In this document: positions 1 to 7,157 of the stretch, in pieces
Layout: each line of letters begins with the position of its first letter
How positions within the stretch are numbered: the stretch's first letter is position 1
Source of the DNA: a virus
Direction: 5' to 3' (one strand)
Virus record (IMG/VR): IMGVR_UViG_3300000265_000004
Coordinates: 20,624 to 45,668 of that record
DNA length: 25,045 nt
Notes under the pieces: model-generated
Told to the model about the DNA's origin: nothing
Databases searched by the model: none
Seen by the model: the letters and a program-made list of their open reading frames with translations, nothing else
Position numbers and translations under genes: made by a program

Positions 1-291
1 GATGTAGAAGAAGTACACAAACAAGCGGCCGAAATAGATCGTAAAATGTGTGCCGCTTTTCCAATGGTACCAGTAATAAACTTTGAAACAAAAACTATAG
101 TACACTGTAGTAAAAAGTTTGCTAACAACCTTGAACTATCTAGATCGTTTCCTATGACAAAGGAAAATATAGACAAGATGATGAACTTTCAACTATTTAA
201 ATATGAAAAATATTGTGTAACATGTAAGGAGTATGTACAACCAAAGGGACACTTCCCTATTGAAAAGTACAGTAACATATTGAACGTATAA
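1..291 (+). CDS. Unknown protein, C-terminal part (cut by the window edge)
   Basis: The reading frame is open from the first base and ends at TAA 289-291, so the gene begins left of the window and only its last 96 residues are visible. An in-frame ATG at 46 is not needed as a start and has no clear ribosome binding site. The visible part has no family signature I recognise. It holds five cysteines and one histidine-cysteine pair, including a CxxC near the C-terminus (KYCVTCKEY), which could bind metal but is not diagnostic. The stop codon overlaps the AGGAG ribosome binding site of the next gene, so the two are probably co-transcribed. The real gene could be much longer, and its function cannot be judged from this tail. 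Confidence 0.75.
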   Translation, partial: DVEEVHKQAAEIDRKMCAAFPMVPVINFETKTIVHCSKKFANNLELSRSFPMTKENIDKMMNFQLFKYEKYCVTCKEYVQPKGHFPIEKYSNILNV

Positions 292-301
292 GGAGTAGAT
301 T

Positions 302-700
302 ATGAATGAAACAGACGATCCAGATTTAAGACAACCTACACCATCGGTTGACCCACAAGTTAACGCTACTTTATCAGATATTAAAGACGATCAAGAAATG
401 CGTCTAGAGTTTATTAATAAAATTACAGAGAAACTTAAAACTTGTTATGATCCTGAAATTGATACAGACATATATACACTCGGACTTATATATGACGTTA
501 AAGTTACCTCTGAAAGATATGTATTTGTATTAATGAGTTTAACCTCTGCTTTTTGTCCGGCTGTAGATGAAATAGTTAACGGAGTAAGACAAGCAGTTGA
601 AAGCATACCAGGACTTAAATGCAAAGTTAGAATTACAATGACACCTATGTGGTCTAGGGATATGATTGATCCTGAAATAAGAGATTTAATGGGACTATAA
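302..700 (+). CDS. DUF59 / MIP18-family Fe-S assembly-type protein
   Basis: A 132-residue protein. After a polar, probably disordered 30-residue leader it has the DUF59/MIP18 (SufT/PaaD-like) fold signature: YDPEID at 49-54, then LGLIYDVKV at 60-68, a hydrophobic strand leading to the conserved cysteine in AFCP (Cys85), an IPGLKCKV segment (102-109), and the C-terminal PMWSRDMI block (115-122). Members of this family help assemble or deliver Fe-S clusters in the cytoplasm, and phage copies are known in T4-like marine viruses. The start at 302 has AGGAG at 291-295. The last codons overlap a TATAAATA late-type promoter for the next gene. A radical SAM enzyme with two predicted Fe-S clusters lies 4 kb downstream on the same strand and is a possible client, but that link is inference from proximity. 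Family call is firm, exact role is not. Confidence 0.85.
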   Translation: MNETDDPDLRQPTPSVDPQVNATLSDIKDDQEMRLEFINKITEKLKTCYDPEIDTDIYTLGLIYDVKVTSERYVFVLMSLTSAFCPAVDEIVNGVRQAVESIPGLKCKVRITMTPMWSRDMIDPEIRDLMGL

Positions 701-703
701 ATA
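696..703 (+). promoter_or_regulatory. Predicted T4-type late promoter (TATAAATA) for the + strand cassette
   Basis: An exact TATAAATA word on the + strand. Its first bases overlap the TAA stop of the DUF59 gene. In T4 the same octamer is the complete late promoter, read by host polymerase with gp55 and gp33, and transcription starts about 6 bases downstream. Here that puts the transcript start near 709 and leaves a leader of about 19 bases containing the GGAGA ribosome binding site of the carbamoyltransferase gene. The spacing makes a functional promoter plausible. Confidence 0.6.
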
Positions 704-717
704 AATTTATTAAGAAT

Positions 718-722
718 GGAGA
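718..722 (+). promoter_or_regulatory. Ribosome binding site that fixes the carbamoyltransferase start at 728
   Basis: GGAGA lies 5 bases before the ATG at 728. The alternative in-frame ATG at 716 overlaps this site and has no such sequence upstream, so 728 is preferred. The protein then begins MKINAVAINLHDH, which fits the usual family N-terminus. Confidence 0.7.
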
Positions 723-727
723 AAAAA

Positions 728-2251
728 ATGAAAATAAATGCTGTTGCGATAAACTTACATGATCACAATACCTATGATGGTGTATATCACAATCAAAGAG
801 AAAGACACACTAGATTTAAACACAATCTACCATACAGAGCAGAAGCTTACAATCATCAATCAGACATATTAAATCCTGGAGATTATACTCTAAATGATCA
901 GTTTATAGAAGAATATCTTAAAAAGCCAGAGGAAGGTGTTTTAGCATTTACATATACTTATGGTGGTATAAGAAAATCAAAAGAAGAATTATTTAATACT
1001 ATATTTAAAGGTCACGATGAGATTTTAGACTATGAAGTTAAATCATTATGGCAAAATCATTATAAAGACGGTATCTATTATATTGATCATCATCAATCAC
1101 ATGCTGCTTATGCATTTTTAAATTCAGGTTATCAACAAAGTGATGTACTTGCAATAGATGGTATTGGTTCAAGATACAGATGTTTATTTTTTGATAGAGA
1201 CGGTAAAGCAACTGATCTATCATCTAAACTACCTATCGGGTGGTTATGGAATCATATGTCTAATCTTACAGGTTTCGGAACACTAGGTGCAAGTAAACTT
1301 ATGGGTAAAGTTGGTTATGGTAAACATAGTGATTACTATTATAATGTATTAAACACTATATTAGAAGGACCTATTTTAGAAAGAAAGTATCCTGAATGGA
1401 AACAAATAGAAATAGATAAACATGGTATAAATGATTTAGCATATACACTACAAGAAATTACTATGGAAAAAATTAAAGAATATGTTTATCCTTTAAAAAC
1501 TTCAGATAACTTATGTCTTGCTGGTGGTGTTGCATATAACGGTTATTGTAATGAAATGTTTACTGAAAAATGGGATAATGTATTTGTTCCACCTGCAATA
1601 GGTGATGAAGGCCAAGCTATTGGTGCTTATCAACATGCCGATTATACAATAAACAATAATGTACATAAGTCTAACGTTTATGCTGGTCAATCATATGATT
1701 ACTATAAAGGTGCTGAAAAGTTAACTTCATACAAAGAAGTTGCTCAGGCAATCGCTGATGGTAAAATAGTAGGTTGGTTTCAAGGTAAATCAGAAAGTGG
1801 TAATAGAGCATTAGGTAATAGAAGTATATTGGCTGATGTAAGAAATCCAGATATTAAAGATATTATTAACAGTACTATTAAAATGAGAGAAGACTTTAGA
1901 CCATTTGCACCAGCAGTTTTAGAAGAACATTATAAACAATATTTTGAGACTAATCAACCTAGTCCTTACATGTCAAGAATATGTAAAGTTAAACCAGAAA
2001 TGAAAGAAGTAATACCTGGTGTTACTCACGTTGATGGTACGGCTAGAATACAAACTGTAAACAAAAACGACAATAGTAAATTCTATGAACTAATAAGAGA
2101 GTTTGGAGAAATAACTGGTGTGCCTATGTTACTTAACACAAGTTTTAACTGTCAAGAGCCTATAGTAGAAACACCTGAAAATGCATTAAAAACATTTAAG
2201 AAAACTCAATTAGATATATTAGTTATAAATGATTATATAATAAGAAAATGA
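728..2251 (+). CDS. NodU/TobZ-family carbamoyltransferase
   Basis: A 507-residue enzyme expected to move a carbamoyl group from carbamoyl phosphate, through carbamoyl-adenylate, to a hydroxyl of a small molecule, sugar or nucleobase. Signatures in order: HHQSHAA at 121-127 (Kae1-like domain metal and nucleotide site), DVLAIDGIGS (139-148), LAGGVAYNG (264-272), and in the YrdC-like C-terminal half GWFQGKSESGNRALGNRS (349-366), REDFRPFAP (387-395) and LLNTSFN near the end. Length is in the usual range for the family. The common GPRALG motif reads GNRALG here. Relatives carbamoylate nodulation factors, tobramycin and cephem antibiotics, and phage carbamoyltransferases have been linked to carbamoylated 5-hydroxymethylcytosine in DNA. 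The substrate here is unknown. The next gene overlaps its stop by 4 bases (ATGA), so the two are probably translationally coupled. Family confidence is high. Confidence 0.93.
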   Translation: MKINAVAINLHDHNTYDGVYHNQRERHTRFKHNLPYRAEAYNHQSDILNPGDYTLNDQFIEEYLKKPEEGVLAFTYTYGGIRKSKEELFNTIFKGHDEILDYEVKSLWQNHYKDGIYYIDHHQSHAAYAFLNSGYQQSDVLAIDGIGSRYRCLFFDRDGKATDLSSKLPIGWLWNHMSNLTGFGTLGASKLMGKVGYGKHSDYYYNVLNTILEGPILERKYPEWKQIEIDKHGINDLAYTLQEITMEKIKEYVYPLKTSDNLCLAGGVAYNGYCNEMFTEKWDNVFVPPAIGDEGQAIGAYQHADYTINNNVHKSNVYAGQSYDYYKGAEKLTSYKEVAQAIADGKIVGWFQGKSESGNRALGNRSILADVRNPDIKDIINSTIKMREDFRPFAPAVLEEHYKQYFETNQPSPYMSRICKVKPEMKEVIPGVTHVDGTARIQTVNKNDNSKFYELIREFGEITGVPMLLNTSFNCQEPIVETPENALKTFKKTQLDILVINDYIIRK

Positions 2252-2871
2252 TAGACTTATATTTGTTAAAAAACATAATGGAAGAGATACGTGAGAATAG
2301 TGATTTACTAGACTCATTAAGTCCTAATCAATTCAATACTAAATTAAAACTTATAGAACATATTAATAAAATAGTACCATTAGAAAAAGAAGATGATATA
2401 GCTATCTTTGGTTGTTGGTATGGTAGTATATTAATACCTGCTTTTTATAATGAAGTTAAAAGAATTACAGCCATAGATTTAGATCCACAAGTTATTAGTA
2501 GAAACAAATATAGAATATATCCTGGATATAAACAACTTGATTTTGTATCTAAAGATTGTTTTGAATGGGCTGAAGATTCTAACAGAATTAAAAGAACAAA
2601 ACTAATTATTAATACTTCTTGTGAACATATGAAACCAATGAAAGAATTAAAAATATTAAGTGAGATAAATTCTTATTTTGCATTTACTTCAAATAATATG
2701 TATGACATTGAAGGACATATAAACTGTGTAGACACAATAGAAGATTTTAAAGCACAATTACCAGAAACGGCAACCGTTCTTGCTGAAGAAAAGGTAACAG
2801 ACTATAGAGGAACAAGATTCTTATTAGTTGGAGAATTAAAAACAGATAACCCAGCGTACTACAAGGAGTAA
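2248..2871 (+). CDS. Class I SAM-dependent methyltransferase-like protein
   Basis: A 207-residue protein with a Rossmann-type methyltransferase core. Motif I is IAIFGCWYGS (51-60), the acidic loop that would bind the SAM ribose is ITAIDLDP (73-80), and a motif IV-like strand reads KLIINTSCEHM (118-128). The N-terminal 45 residues are helical and charged. The start overlaps the carbamoyltransferase stop (ATGA at 2248-2251), a strong sign of an operon. The gene ends 1 base before the next ATG. The acceptor is unknown. In this context a sugar, nucleotide or the carbamoyltransferase product are candidates, but nothing in the sequence chooses between them. The W-Y after the first motif I glycine is unusual and may mark a phage subfamily. 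Confidence 0.75.
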   Translation: MIDLYLLKNIMEEIRENSDLLDSLSPNQFNTKLKLIEHINKIVPLEKEDDIAIFGCWYGSILIPAFYNEVKRITAIDLDPQVISRNKYRIYPGYKQLDFVSKDCFEWAEDSNRIKRTKLIINTSCEHMKPMKELKILSEINSYFAFTSNNMYDIEGHINCVDTIEDFKAQLPETATVLAEEKVTDYRGTRFLLVGELKTDNPAYYKE

Positions 2872-2872
2872 A

Positions 2873-3757
2873 ATGAAAAGAGTAATATTCAGTTTATTCA
2901 TAGATATACCTAAAGAAGAATTAGATGTATTTGATAAACATATAAAAAAAGAAGGAGCCATACCTACAAATTACAATACTAAAAATGAGTTTCAAAAAAA
3001 CTATAAACAGTTAGTAGAAAATAAGGTCAACTATGCTAAATCAATAGGTATAGATTTTGTAATGGTAGAAAATGATACAAAATGTGGTTCTTTAAATACT
3101 AGTTATATTGATTATTATAAATGGATGAGAGAATTTTATCCAGAAATTACAAGTTATAATATAGTTAATTTTTTTAAAATACATTTATTATATGAGTTTA
3201 GTAAAGAGTATGATGAGGTATTATATCTAGACTTTGATGTAGTTACCAATACTACCGAAAACTTTTTTGAAGTGTGGGACTTATCAAAAGGTGTATGCGT
3301 TTTAAATAATAACGAGAGAGTATCTCCTATTCAAAAGATAACTGATAAAACACAAACTATAAGAAGTCCTAATGCAAAATTCTATAATGCTCAGGCTATG
3401 TTAATAGAAAAAGGATTAAGTCCTGAAAATGACGTTATCAATACAGGTATAGTAGGTATCAGTAAAAAACATTTAGATCAATTAGAATATTTTAAAGACT
3501 TTAAAGGAACAATACAATTAATGAAAAGTCTTATAGGAGAAACAGATATATTTCCTAAAAAAATTGCTGATTTTTTTGGTTATGATAACGAAACAATATT
3601 TGCTGTTAAGTTAAAAGAACATAAAGTACCAATACAATGGTTAGATCAAAAATGGCATTATTTCTTTGATACACAAATGTTTATACCTTCAACTGCAAAC
3701 TTTATACATGCCATTAACAAAAGGTTTGATATAGTTTGGAGAAACATTAATGCTTAG
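2873..3757 (+). CDS. GT-A-like glycosyltransferase (first of three in the cassette)
   Basis: A 294-residue protein resembling retaining GT-A glycosyltransferases of the GT8 or galactosyltransferase type. The N-terminal strand MKRVIFSLFI is followed by a helical region, then a sugar-nucleotide-site pattern NIVNFFKIHLLYEF (96-109) and the DxD metal motif in LYLDFDVV (Asp120, Asp122). A later block, DVINTGIVGIS, corresponds to the acceptor-side segment that often follows DxD in such enzymes. It would transfer a sugar from a nucleotide donor in the cytoplasm. No signal peptide or membrane segment is visible. The start has a good ribosome binding site (AAGGAG, 2863-2868). The next gene overlaps its end by 8 bases. 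Donor and acceptor are unknown. Confidence 0.75.
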   Translation: MKRVIFSLFIDIPKEELDVFDKHIKKEGAIPTNYNTKNEFQKNYKQLVENKVNYAKSIGIDFVMVENDTKCGSLNTSYIDYYKWMREFYPEITSYNIVNFFKIHLLYEFSKEYDEVLYLDFDVVTNTTENFFEVWDLSKGVCVLNNNERVSPIQKITDKTQTIRSPNAKFYNAQAMLIEKGLSPENDVINTGIVGISKKHLDQLEYFKDFKGTIQLMKSLIGETDIFPKKIADFFGYDNETIFAVKLKEHKVPIQWLDQKWHYFFDTQMFIPSTANFIHAINKRFDIVWRNINA

Positions 3758-4541
3758 AATATGTACAGTATATTATAAAGGTACTTACACACCAGACTAT
3801 GTTGGTAACTTTTATAAAGCTTTAAGAAAAAATAGTACCATACCTTTTAGATCAGTATGTATAAGTGACGATCCTAATGTTGAGGCAGACATTGTACTAC
3901 CATATAATCATCATAGTGATATTAAAAAACACTGGCATAAATTAAAATTTTTTAGTCCTTTATTTGGTGGCCAACAACCAGGTGATGATATAATAATAAT
4001 GGATATAGATCAAGTTGTCGTAGGTAATGTAGACGATCTTATAGGTTTTCCTGTTGGAGATAATGAGTTAGTATCTTATGGTGTTTGGTGGAATAATGAT
4101 ACTAAAAAAATTAAAGATCCTGAAAAGTTACGTGATCATAATATTTTACCATTAAACGGAGGTTTTTACAAGTTTAAATCAGGCCAATTAAAGCATGTAT
4201 GGGATGATTTTGCACTTAACCCACCTTATTGGCAACTACACTATTATAATATAGGTAAAGTACATTTTAAGTATTATGGAGAACAAAATTATGTTGACTG
4301 GAAAATATTTGAAAAAGAAAGTAAGTTAACTTTAACACCACCAGAGTGGTTAGGTAAATACACTGAAAATAAAGAAGATATGATACAATTGAACATGTTA
4401 TATTCAAAAACATTTAATACTGATTATATGTTACTAGACGAACCAGATGAAAAGTTAAAGATTGTTCACTACACAGGTCCGAGTCGTGCCATACACACTT
4501 TACCTGAAAGTCCTTTGTATAATATTTGGATAAATAAGTAG
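3750..4541 (+). CDS. GT-A-like glycosyltransferase (second in the cassette)
   Basis: A 263-residue protein with a GT-A layout. The N-terminal strand MLRICTVYY is followed by a HWHKLKFFSP segment (61-70), the DxD motif in IIIMDIDQVV (Asp85, Asp87), and a LNGGFYKFKSG block that resembles the acceptor-binding strand of GT8-like enzymes. Later come a YYGEQNYVDW block and a HYTGPSRAIH block near the C-terminus; histidines there can complete the metal site in GT8 relatives. The gene overlaps the previous one by 8 bases and is 1 base from the next, so it is co-translated in the cassette. It shares the order W-x-K, then GxxxxhhhDhD, then DLh with the smaller protein at 7787-8374 and is probably a distant paralog of it. 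Substrates are unknown. Confidence 0.75.
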   Translation: MLRICTVYYKGTYTPDYVGNFYKALRKNSTIPFRSVCISDDPNVEADIVLPYNHHSDIKKHWHKLKFFSPLFGGQQPGDDIIIMDIDQVVVGNVDDLIGFPVGDNELVSYGVWWNNDTKKIKDPEKLRDHNILPLNGGFYKFKSGQLKHVWDDFALNPPYWQLHYYNIGKVHFKYYGEQNYVDWKIFEKESKLTLTPPEWLGKYTENKEDMIQLNMLYSKTFNTDYMLLDEPDEKLKIVHYTGPSRAIHTLPESPLYNIWINK

Positions 4542-4542
4542 T

Positions 4543-5829
4543 ATGAACGAACAACAGAAAAAAGAGTTTGAACAAAAACTAAAAGATAAAAAACTGTGGT
4601 TTTGTCCACTTCCTTTCACACACGTATTTTCTAGTTTAAGTGGTAGATATGCACCTTGTTATGACGCACTAGCAAGAACTGGCCATAACATGGAAGATAC
4701 TACAATAAAAGAATGGTATACTTCCGAGTATCAAAATAAATTAAGAGCAGAAATGTTAAAAGAAGATTATGACCCTAAATATTTTAGACACCATTGTACA
4801 GGTTGTTGGAAACAAGAACAAAAATATGGTCGTTCAGACAGACAAAAATATACTGAACAAATACTAGCAGGAACATTTGACAGTAAAGTACCAGAATTAT
4901 TAAGAGCCGTTCAAAAGTTTATAGAAGAAGGAGCAATTACAGATTTTGATGAAAGAATACTAGATATTAAAATGAAAATGTTTGGTAATGCTTGTAATCT
5001 AGATTGTTATATGTGTACACCAAGAAGTGCTAACACTAGAACTCTTTCACTAAAACAATTAAAAAAAGTATATGATCCAGATTTAGACCCTAAAGACGGT
5101 GAAAGAATGAATACAATGAAGCACGATGATGAACAATATTTAGATGATGTTGCCTCTGTAGCAAAGTATACTAGATCAATCAAACTAATTGGTGGCGAAC
5201 CTTTAGTTATGAAAAATCACTACAAACTATTAGACAAATTAGTAGCAACAGGTTACTCAAAAGGTATAGATTTAATATACAAAACAAACTTATCTGTATT
5301 TGATATGGATGGATATAACTTTAGAGATTACTTTGATCATTTTAAAGAATTTGTTATGAAGATATCTATAGACAGTTATGGTAAACATAATGACTATTTA
5401 AGAAAAAAATCAGATTGGACTTCTCTTGTAGATAACATGAAAACTATGAGAGCTAGAAGAAATGCTAGAGTTAATGTTCACTCTGTAATATCTTTTTTAT
5501 CTGTATTAGAAAATTATAAACTAATTGCTATGTTAAAAGATATGGGTATACAACATACATTTTATATTATTGAACACCCAAGAATATTACAAGTAAAGAA
5601 TTTGCCTAAAGAAATTAAGGAAAATCTAAAACCACTATATAAAGATTATCCTAATATTTTAAAGGCTTTAGACAAAGAACAGGATGTAGAAGAATTTATT
5701 AAGACTATTGATTATTGTCAAGATTTAGATCAAAATGGTTTTAGTAAAAAAGAAGGACACGATTTATTTACAACACATCCTGAATTAGAGGATTACTATT
5801 TAAAAGCAAAAAGAGAAACTAATTATTAA
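4543..5829 (+). CDS. Radical SAM protein with N-terminal auxiliary-cluster (twitch-like) domain
   Basis: A 428-residue enzyme with two predicted [4Fe-4S] sites. The radical SAM core has CNLDCYMC (Cys151, Cys155, Cys158; CxxxCxxC) and the SAM-binding GGEP motif at 217-220. Before the core, cysteines at 21 (WFCPLPF), 39, 85 and 88 (HCTGCWKQE) form a pattern typical of twitch-domain radical SAM proteins, in which an extra cluster domain sits at the N-terminus. Such enzymes open S-adenosylmethionine reductively to start radical chemistry on a peptide, sugar or nucleotide. The gene lies 1 base after the glycosyltransferase stop and 9 bases before a QueC-like gene with AAGGAG ahead of it. QueE is also a radical SAM enzyme, but this protein is about twice QueE's usual size and does not look like it. 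Family is clear, substrate unknown. Confidence 0.88.
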   Translation: MNEQQKKEFEQKLKDKKLWFCPLPFTHVFSSLSGRYAPCYDALARTGHNMEDTTIKEWYTSEYQNKLRAEMLKEDYDPKYFRHHCTGCWKQEQKYGRSDRQKYTEQILAGTFDSKVPELLRAVQKFIEEGAITDFDERILDIKMKMFGNACNLDCYMCTPRSANTRTLSLKQLKKVYDPDLDPKDGERMNTMKHDDEQYLDDVASVAKYTRSIKLIGGEPLVMKNHYKLLDKLVATGYSKGIDLIYKTNLSVFDMDGYNFRDYFDHFKEFVMKISIDSYGKHNDYLRKKSDWTSLVDNMKTMRARRNARVNVHSVISFLSVLENYKLIAMLKDMGIQHTFYIIEHPRILQVKNLPKEIKENLKPLYKDYPNILKALDKEQDVEEFIKTIDYCQDLDQNGFSKKEGHDLFTTHPELEDYYLKAKRETNY

Positions 5830-5838
5830 GGAGTTATT

Positions 5839-6594
5839 ATGAAACTAACATACGGCAATCAGACTATTGACCTATTTGGAAAAGAACATTTTCCAGACGG
5901 ACCACCAGAAAAGGTCGTAGTATCACTATCAGGTGGTTGTGATTCATCATCACTTACATACTTAATAGGAACAAACTTTCCTAATATAGATATGTACCCT
6001 TTTCATACCAAAGATGAAGACTGTCCTATAGACACTGAACGTGCTATAGAAGTACATCAATGGTTACAAAACAAATTTCCTAAACTACATGATCTACGGA
6101 TATTTACAGTATCTACGTCTGATCCAGTTTGGCAAGAAAAGGCTAAAGAAGCAATGGCCTCACCAAAAGGTAGTCTTATAGTAAATGGTAAAAAAGTTTC
6201 TATGTGGGGAACGTTAAATGGTTGTTCAAAGGCTTTACAAAATAGAGACAAGAGATCAAAAATGTCTTTACAGTATGACGCACCTGTTGTTATGGCTATG
6301 ACTTCTAATCCACCTGTAGATGTACAGAAAGAAAGAGGATTTTACGAAGTAGCAGAAAGAAAAAGAGATCCTGGTGAAAGTAAACTAAAAGTTATGGACA
6401 CAATAGATAAAGGTGGTCTTACATATCAACCTTATTTAAGAAACGATAAAAAATTTGTAGCAGGTGTTTTTAAAGAACACAATCTAATGGATAGTTTATA
6501 TCCTCTAACTAAATCATGTGCTTGGTCCCAAACACTAGAAAATTGTGGTAAATGTTTTTGGTGTAACGAGAAAGAATGGGCTTTTGAAGATTAA
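5839..6594 (+). CDS. QueC-like PP-loop ATPase with four-Cys zinc site
   Basis: A 251-residue protein of the PP-loop superfamily. The ATP-binding loop is SLSGGCDSSS (SGGxDS at 31-36). The C-terminus carries Cys227, Cys236, Cys239 and Cys242 (SCAW, then CGKCFWC), closely matching the zinc knuckle at the end of 7-cyano-7-deazaguanine synthase QueC. The FVPGRN block of true QueC, needed for its usual substrate, is not visible; the corresponding middle region is different. It may therefore adenylate another carboxylate or carry out a QueC-like amide, nitrile or conjugation step. QueC-like proteins also occur in the Qat and type IV CBASS defence systems. The start has AAGGAG (5829-5834) and the next gene overlaps the stop (TAATG). 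PP-loop and zinc site are sure; a preQ0 role is not. Confidence 0.8.
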   Translation: MKLTYGNQTIDLFGKEHFPDGPPEKVVVSLSGGCDSSSLTYLIGTNFPNIDMYPFHTKDEDCPIDTERAIEVHQWLQNKFPKLHDLRIFTVSTSDPVWQEKAKEAMASPKGSLIVNGKKVSMWGTLNGCSKALQNRDKRSKMSLQYDAPVVMAMTSNPPVDVQKERGFYEVAERKRDPGESKLKVMDTIDKGGLTYQPYLRNDKKFVAGVFKEHNLMDSLYPLTKSCAWSQTLENCGKCFWCNEKEWAFED

Positions 6595-7154
6595 TGAAAA
6601 AAAGAACGGCTGTAGTATTAATACATTTTGAAATTAACAATAAACTAGCTATGAATAAAGAGTTAGATGAATTACGTTTTAGTAAATTAAAAGAATTGAT
6701 TTTTGAACATCCTATATACGATACTGGTATGTTTATAATATCTGAAAATTTAAAAACTCATCATAGTCCTAGAATGTTGCAATTAAAACATGAAGTTGAT
6801 AACGAAATGCCACAATCTTATTGGCACGAACTAGATGATAATGTCAAGTCAATAGAAGATATTAAAAAAGAGGCCGCTAAAGCAGGTTATGAAATTGGAA
6901 ATGTAATTATAGCAGGTCAAAACTTAGCAGGTTGTGTTTTGCGATCTTTAGACTATTCCGCTTTTAAATGGGCTAATCAAGGACATAATGCACAAATAGT
7001 ATTATCAATGTGTGGTGATTACGAAATATCTGGTATAGGACCTTTAAAATATATGAACTCTTTTTCTTCACTATATAGTCAAGTAAAGAAATCTGGTATG
7101 ATAGATAAAATTGATATCGTATCTGACATAGATAATATTAAATTTGATGAATAA
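6594..7154 (+). CDS. Unrecognised protein, first of a tandem paralog pair
   Basis: A 186-residue cytoplasmic protein that I cannot assign to a family. It is clearly paralogous to the next gene: both share ELDxLRFSxLK near residue 25, IISENL at 48-53, and a long C-terminal block with GQNLxGCV (108-115), SAxxWAxQGH, QIVLSMCGDYE (134-144), GPLKYM and a final DIDxI. Cys114 and Cys140 are conserved in both copies. The order of an N-terminal hydrophobic strand, a middle helix region and then IIAGQNLAGCV loosely recalls cysteine hydrolases of the isochorismatase fold, where the cysteine sits in a similar AGxxxxxCV turn. However, the acidic residue expected in the first strand is a histidine here (LIHFE) and no catalytic lysine is obvious, so that idea is weak. 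The start overlaps the QueC-like stop (TAATG). Confidence 0.7.
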   Translation: MKKRTAVVLIHFEINNKLAMNKELDELRFSKLKELIFEHPIYDTGMFIISENLKTHHSPRMLQLKHEVDNEMPQSYWHELDDNVKSIEDIKKEAAKAGYEIGNVIIAGQNLAGCVLRSLDYSAFKWANQGHNAQIVLSMCGDYEISGIGPLKYMNSFSSLYSQVKKSGMIDKIDIVSDIDNIKFDE

Positions 7155-7157
7155 ATT

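Noticed and set aside
1038-1223. 61-residue open frame on the - strand
   Set aside because: Lies wholly inside the carbamoyltransferase gene with no ribosome site or recognisable domain; a shadow of the AT-rich coding sequence.
4529-4536. GATAAATA on the + strand before the radical SAM gene
   Set aside because: One mismatch at the first base and located inside the glycosyltransferase coding end. In AT-rich DNA this is too weak to call a promoter.
5839-6594. Calling the PP-loop protein queC
   Set aside because: The zinc knuckle matches but the FVPGRN block is not visible and no other preQ0 genes are in the window, so no gene symbol is given.
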